Assembly: GCA_029449245.1 (NCBI GenBank)
Contig: JANATF010000012.1
Span: 1 to 64,000 of the forward strand
Source of the DNA: Mortierella alpina
Taxonomy: Eukaryota > Mortierellomycota > Mortierellomycetes > Mortierellales > Mortierellaceae
Direction of reading: 5' to 3'
Length of the DNA stretch: 64,000 bases
Positions 56,001-64,000 of this stretch are shown piece by piece. The notes under the pieces are model-generated. The model was not told the DNA's origin, did no database searches, and saw nothing but the letters and a program-made list of their open reading frames with translations. Made by a program: the position numbers and the translations under genes. Numbering within the stretch: position 1 is the stretch's first letter; every line of letters starts with the position of its first letter.

Positions 56001-57004
56001 GCCACTGCAGGACTAGGCTCACGCATTCTCTTGTCTGATAAAGTTTTCTGAAGACCTTCGAGTCGCTGTGCCATCGCCTCTGCATGAGGGTTCGATACTG
56101 CCGATTGGGTCTTGGCGGATGTTGCCGCTGTTTTCGCGTCATCGACATTGACCGATCCTGAACTCAAATGAGACATCGCTGCGGGACCAGGGCTAGTTTG
56201 TCTTGACCCAGGTCGACTCGTGATAACACCCATAGCTCTCTCTCCGACAGACGTCCTCCCTGTGGTGGAAGTGCCGAGGTTTAAGTTGCCTAACGAGTTT
56301 TCTCCGGGCTTGGACAAGCTATCGAGAATGGCAGTGGCACTACGGTCAAATGCGGGTATAGTGGACGACTGTTGCTGCTGCTGCTTCTGCTGTTGTTGCT
56401 CCTGTTGTCTTTGCAATTGAAACCGAGGCGAGAGCGGCCTGAACGGTGGAGAGGACGGTCGCCGGTCGTCCTCGTCCAGCTTGCGCGCCTTGGACTGCAC
56501 AGGGTCACCACTGACGGGCGAGTATCTCTTTTCGCCACTGTATGCCATCGCGATAGAGGCCAAGGCTGGTGTTGGCATGGCTGGCTCCAAGATGGGCGAA
56601 GTCTGTGGCGAGAGTGCATCCTCTGCAATCTCTTTGGATGTTCTGTAATCAGTCAAGTTGCTGCTGATGCTGCTGCTGAAGCTGGTGGTAATGATACCTC
56701 CGGCAGTCGCGTCCGTGTCGGCATTTGCGCTTAGGCTAGGGCTTGCAGGCAGCGGAGGTGAGGTTTTCGACTTTTTGGATGGTGGCAACGAGTTGCTGTG
56801 GTCTTTGGAGCCGTCCAGGTGCTGGTGGCCTTGGCTCGAGGACGAATCGTCGTCGTCTGCGCGCTTCCTGTTGACAGGCGACTCGGGCCTGCTCTTGGCC
56901 GGCTGTAGTTCGGCAGGGACGTGCAGCGTGGCCTTGTCCTCGACGGCATCGTCTGGAGTGCTCGCCGAGAAGGCCGAAGCTGTCGAGTTTGGCGGCAGTG
57001 ACAT
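53094..57004 (-). CDS. Sir2-family NAD-dependent protein deacetylase (SIRT1 class)
   Basis: Five minus-strand exons (57004-55636, 55573-55524, 55361-54899, 54783-54421, 54310-53094) join in phase to 1153 residues. The first 455 residues are disordered, Ser/Gln-rich, with KKSK-type nuclear signals and acidic runs. The catalytic core has [20 protein letters not shown], the QNIDTLE motif, catalytic His in QCHG (split by an intron), zinc ligands CVRC...[19 protein letters not shown] and [16 protein letters not shown], ending LLGNCD. An acidic insertion follows the second zinc pair. The C-terminal 330 residues are again disordered and acidic. Family knowledge: class I sirtuins silence chromatin by deacetylating histones. 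The small second exon (50 bases) is the least certain join. The start at 57004 is preferred over 57187 because the extra residues look like leader. Confidence 0.9.
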
Positions 57005-57395
57005 GGGGCGTGGACCTTGCGGGTTGCGTTGCTGTGTGGGCAGAGGCGATGATGATGCTCCTGGCCAGGAGGCAAGAAGGCAGGCGAAAGGTAAGACGAT
57101 GCAGAGACGGGAGGCGGTGATGGTGCGGTGGTGCTGTGGCGGATGGAGAGCAAACGACAAGAGTGCTGGAGTGGCTAGTCGAGACACAAAGGCGGATTGG
57201 GGAGATGTGTGCAGTACCGCACCAGTGAGCTGCCTGGCACGCGCGTGGGTCGCTGGGGCCGCATCTTCCTTGTGCGATGATCCTATCTACTACTGCGTCA
57301 TCAGGTAACTTTAAAAAGTTTAAAGGCAAGGGACAAAAAAAACGAGACCTCTGATCCTTCACACACATTCACACCACCAACAACCCGCAGCTACA

Positions 57396-58259
57396 ATGGT
57401 GTCCAACAACAAGCGCCACACGATGAAGGCCATCAAGAATAAGGACATGATCCATCCCTCCTCGAGAAAGGCACAGCAGGTTATGCGTGTGGTCCTGCGT
57501 AAGGATCGCCTCGAGCACCGTCAGAAGGTGCGCTCCAACAACTCCTTCTCACAGTCCGAGCGCCTGTTGTGGTTTCGCCATGCTGTCCCTGAAGATGTCA
57601 AGACCCTGACTCGGGAGGAACACCACGAGCTCATCGAGGAATATCTCTCACGCTACAACGAGGAATACGAGTCCCTGGTCGCTCTGCACCGCCCAGGAAA
57701 AGTGCGCCCAAAGGCAGCCCGGGAGGACATGCTGGCAGCCTTCATGGCCAACGAGCGACGGGAATATGCCTCTGGATTCGGTATGTCTTTCCTTTTTTTC
57801 TTCCACTTTTCCGCACTTCATCCACGGCTCTGTTTTTCTCCCTTCGGTTGATTGTGATGATCTACGCTTCATGCTACTTTAAACCCAGCTCAATTCGAAT
57901 CTATATTATGAGATCAAGCGTCTACCTCTGAACCATGCGAAAGCAGATATTACAAGAGAAAGCAAAGGAGACAGCACATGTGTCAACGGATCAGCAGCAG
58001 CTCTCTAACCGATCGCCTTATTTGATCCTCCCTTTTGCTGATCCTTCAACGTTTTACAGAGATCCCCGACTTCTCCAGTCCCAAGAACGTCAAGTTGCTC
58101 CGCGAGTGGGACGGCGATCTGAACTCGATCAACAGGATCAAAATGCTCCGTCTCAATGACCCCAAGCACCTTGCCAAAATGGCCGCTGCTGTCGCTGCAT
58201 CTGCTGCTGCAGGTATGGCAGCAAAGATCAGCAACGACAGTTCGGCCATGCAGGAGTAG
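57396..58259 (+). CDS. TMA16: translation machinery-associated protein 16
   Basis: Two exons, 57396-57780 and 58060-58259, encode 194 residues. The sequence KAIKNKDMIHPSSRKAQQVM and RLLWFRHAVPEDVKTLTREE are hallmarks of Tma16/C4orf43. The protein continues with EYLSRYNEEYESLVALHRPG and, after the intron, EIPDFSSPKNVKLLREWDGD. An Ala-rich tail replaces the usual C-terminus. Family knowledge: Tma16 binds nuclear pre-60S particles. It is divergent from Sir2 across 391 bases. Confidence 0.92.
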
Positions 58260-58578
58260 ACGATTGGGCTCGGGATAAATGCACTAGATATCGTCTGCGC
58301 CTTACCCCACCCTTCTCGCAGAAATCCATAGTTCCTACCCTCTTCGCCTTCTCCTCACTATCCCTTTCTTTCTCTCTGTGATTGTACAACATTCATCCTT
58401 GCATTCGACCATCATTGCCAAACCTCCTCCTCCTTTCCCATACTTGCATCCATGTATTCTAGAAATTTCCAGTGCTGTGTCATCTCATAAAATGCTTCTT
58501 TTTTTTCATGCTGGTTGTTTAATGAAATGTGTATAAATTGTAGGTATGCCTCTAAAAAATCATCGTCAGACTATCGAT

Positions 58579-60174
58579 TTACTCCACTTTGATCTCCTTC
58601 TTCACCTCTGGGATGCCTTGCTCACGCATAATGCTGTTGGCTTTCTTCCACTGCTTGATTCTCAATCCGATCGAAAAGACCTCAACAATCACATAACGAG
58701 AGATCAAACAGCAGAGGAATGTCACGCAGTAGATGGATAGACGGTAGTACTTGCCCAGACTGTGCATTAAAGGTGCTGCATATGAGTAAATTCGTGTTAC
58801 ATTAAAGGAGACAAGAGGAAATGACATTAGGTTTCGTTCCTTCGCATGCCAGGACATGAAAAAAACATATAGATGAGCGAATGGTTCCCATATGAACATG
58901 ATGGACTTACAGTTAGGTGGCACGAGCATGTAGTTGAGATTGTGTCCTGTCAAGAGACCAAACCCGCTGAGCACAAATGAATGGAAGAGCGAGAAGGCGG
59001 CGTATGAGAGAACCGCATACGAGAAGGAGAGCGGGAAGACTACAAATCGACCCGTGTAGATCAGATAAATCGGAACCAACAGCAGAAGATAGTGTTCTAT
59101 TGAAAGCAAGACGAAAGGGAAAAAAAAATCGCATCGCAACGTTAGCACTTTACGCTGTATATAATTAAATCCTCCGATGGGTCAAACAGGTTCCTGGAAT
59201 CCCTATCTTGTTCTTGCACCCCTGAAATCCACAAAGCATAAGGATAAAACGTGTGATTAAAAGGTGTGGCCGTTTTTTACCGATCCAAAAGTTCTCAATC
59301 ACCAGGTAGAGGCCATTCTCGGTTGTATCCGGAAACGAGAGTGCAAAGATGGTCGCCCACAAGTAGTGCAAGTAGGAATTGAACGCCATGGACGACATCT
59401 TGCTCTCCTTTGGTGCGACCATTGTGAAGATGAGAAGCAGCACGTTCACATGGCACGGCTGCAGCAGGTACATGAAATTGTCGCCAAAGACTTTGTGGTA
59501 GACTGTGAGGGCATATGAGCCGCAGAGAAGGACAAGCACAGCCTTGTCCATGACATGTCCTGCCAACACGTTGGTGATGATGCTCTCGGAGAGCTGGTCA
59601 AGACGAGGGCTGTAGAATGCCGATCTAGTCGCCGTTGATATTTTGGGACGGGGAGGTTAGTCTTGATTTCTGGGGTTACAATATACAAGAGCAAGCGTCA
59701 AGGTGCATGAGGGAGACGAGACACAAGGGGGGAGCGTATTATTATTATTTTTTTTTCTTTTTGGTTTGTACAGCAGCGCAGACTTTGGCCACATGTTGCC
59801 GGCTCGCAGGTTGTTGCAGCGCCGCTCCTTCGACTCCTCTAGTAACGAACTGTGCAGTGCGAATGAAGAATGAATGACACTTTGCCAATGACCTACCCTT
59901 TCTTCCTGAACAGATGCAGCCCGACCCGAAAGAGGACAAAGAACAGCACATTGTAACAAACAAACTCGATGGTGTGCTGTCTTGGCGAGAGGTACCAGGT
60001 GCCTTTGTAGGTGTCAGCCAGGTCGGTCACATTGGGCATTTCAAAGGCGATCCTTTCCACAAACTTGGCGGCAGGATTGACAATCTCTGTCTCGAGAAAG
60101 CCCAAGATGGCTCCGGTGAGGGACATTCGAGGGATGGTCGCAATGTACTTTTTTTCAGTCGGGAATGAAGCCAA
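58579..60174 (-). CDS. TMEM164-like multi-pass membrane protein
   Basis: Exons 60174-59897, 59624-59281, 59096-58911 and 58775-58579 give 334 residues with all phases consistent. It is a hydrophobic protein with about seven helices. Landmarks are YLLQPCHVNVLLLIF (the conserved PCH segment), FWIEHYLLLLVPIYLIYTGR made only after splicing intron 2, and HSFVLSGFGLLTGHNLNYML. These fit the TMEM164 family. Family knowledge: human TMEM164 is an acyltransferase making ether phospholipids, and the Cys and His of the PCH-type segment are implicated. The charged C-terminus (EVKKEIKVE) is probably cytosolic. Function in fungi is not established. Confidence 0.78.
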
Positions 60175-60573
60175 AAGGGCGAGCAGAGGGAAGGAGGAGC
60201 TGGTCTAAATAACTATGAGACTGCTTTGCAACGACCGAGGGAAGAGCTAAGCGAGTGCCAGTGAAGATGGGATCGAGCGATGGCCAGGCTTAAGAGGAGG
60301 AGTGGAGGAGCGGGACGAGGGAAGGGCGGACGCAAGGGGAGAGTGGGAGAGTGCGAAGAAGGCGAGAAAGACGAGAGAGTCGGGCTGAGTGAGTGGAGCA
60401 ACACTCAACCCGGTCGGCCAATCAGAGCATGGAGGCACAAATGGAGATCGAAGCCACGTTGCTGGGTTACACATGGAGTTTTTACTAATGCTATTTTTTT
60501 TTGTCTGCTGTTCGGTATCCTCTTGCTCGCAAGAAGTTGGTCCTGCAGTGGCGCGATAGCAGCGCTCTCAGAG

Positions 60574-62756
<2,183 letters not shown>

Positions 62757-64000
62757 GGCGAGGTATGAATGAAAGATGTGTCTGGAGAGTGCAAAGTGCA
62801 ATGACGAACAAAGGGTTAGTGGGAATGTGAAATGAGAGTGAAGAAAAAGTGTTTCTCCTTTTAAACAGCTTCTGCGATATCAGTCCTTGCATCAGCCAAT
62901 CACAGCCCTCTATCGTCCTGTCTTGTCTGAGGGCACACCCAATTTTTCCTGGGGTCGAAGTCGAAGGCCTTGATGGGGTGGGAAAAATATCCTACCAACA
63001 CACACGATGTGCAAAAGTCTGCCATCAAGTCCACTCAGCCTCTACAGCGAGAGATCGCTGCTCGCCATCTCCTGAAAACCTGTGCTCTAGCCAACAGGTC
63101 TGCGCTGTCTCTCGATCAAGGCCGAGCCAAGGGTGCGCAGTGGGGCTCGAAGACAAAAGCCACCCATCGCGCGCTGAGAAATCGTCGACCTTGTCTATCT
63201 GGCTCGGATCACCAGAACGCGTTTTTGATGACAAAAACGTCAGTCCGAGGAAATACCCGTGCTTACCTTAGACGGCCCGAGACGACTCCTCCTTCCCACT
63301 ATACTTTATGCCTCGCTATTTGGAGTGCTTGTAGGGAGGTAGTAGAAAGAACAGAAGAACGCGCTTAAGCAAAAGCCTCCCCATCGCAATGGGTTCCAGG
63401 CGGCTCTAGAGATCCTTTGATGTTATCTTATCTCCTCCAGCCCTTTAATTTCCTCTGTTAGCATGCAATCATAGTTTGCTCAGGTGCTGAATTGGATCGG
63501 ATCGATTGCTATCGCTCGCTGAGTACGACCGTCGCTCACTCTCACCAAAAAAAGAGAGAGAAGAGAGAGATGGAACAGCATGGAGTCCCAGCTGCGATAA
63601 ATACCGACTCTTCCAGCACTGGACCCAACCATGACATTCAAATTCATAGCTCACAGTGCACAAGCCCTTGTCACCAGATGGAAGGTGAACCCCAATGAGT
63701 AGAGAATGGAACGTTGCTCATTCCGCAGCTCAACTGCAGTACAACAATACACCACCAAGTGCACCATTTGTTCTCGATGTTATGGTTTGCACCAACCACT
63801 TCTCCGCCATATACTAAATGATTTTCAGCTTCGCTCCAGCACGCATAATATCTTGCACACAAGATCTCATCACACAACTCTGGACTCCATTGACCATCCT
63901 CGGTATCCGAAAGAACAGAACTCTGGTAGCTTGCGCTCATTTGCATTGTATTTTGCTTAAAGCATGACCCCGGGGCGGCCATGCGTTGTACATCGAACTA
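62757..64000. other. upstream region and window end
   Basis: This contains the promoter of the isomerase. Beyond it I see no supportable gene, only short frames without motifs. Confidence 0.5.

Overview
This is a window of filamentous-fungus nuclear DNA. Genes carry short GT-AG introns of about 60-250 bases (one of 509), promoters are pyrimidine-rich, and several neighbours are divergent or convergent pairs. The style (TMEM164-like and Puf6 genes, pentapeptide/WD40 relics, many small secreted Cys-rich proteins, Fanzor-type nucleases) suggests an early-diverging fungus of the Mortierella type. That placement is inferred from protein style, not from a search.

Layout: 1-7.1 kb has no supportable gene. 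7.1-13.2 kb holds a disordered coiled-coil protein, a PQ-loop vacuolar amino-acid exporter and a small GPI-anchored 8-Cys protein. 14.6-18.7 kb (minus) is locus A. 20.3-31.3 kb is mostly housekeeping: Puf6, a second 8-Cys protein, a decayed pentapeptide/WD40 gene, a GST-like protein, Hsp110 and an FSH serine hydrolase, with Hsp110 and FSH divergent. 32.1-39.7 kb is accessory: a two-TM orphan, three tandem small secreted proteins and a lineage-specific 639-residue orphan. 39.8-47.5 kb holds repeats, a dead Fanzor remnant and locus B, and ends in a copy of another gene's promoter plus first exon. 50-62.8 kb is housekeeping again: a C2H2 regulator, a SIRT1-class Sir2, Tma16, a TMEM164-like protein and glucose-6-phosphate isomerase.

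The main discovery is loci A and B. Each reads, across canonical introns and with every phase consistent, as one long protein of about 1,250-1,330 residues. It has an N-terminal FEN1/XPG-like flap-nuclease domain with its acidic residues kept, then a long low-complexity linker, then a C-terminal Fanzor (eukaryotic TnpB) RuvC nuclease with D...E...D and a zinc ribbon. The copies are too different to be a recent duplication, yet share the architecture. A third, inactivated Fanzor tail lies just 5' of locus B. I know of no description of a FEN1-like/Fanzor fusion or fixed pairing. All exon joins are inferred by eye from splice signals and reading frame.
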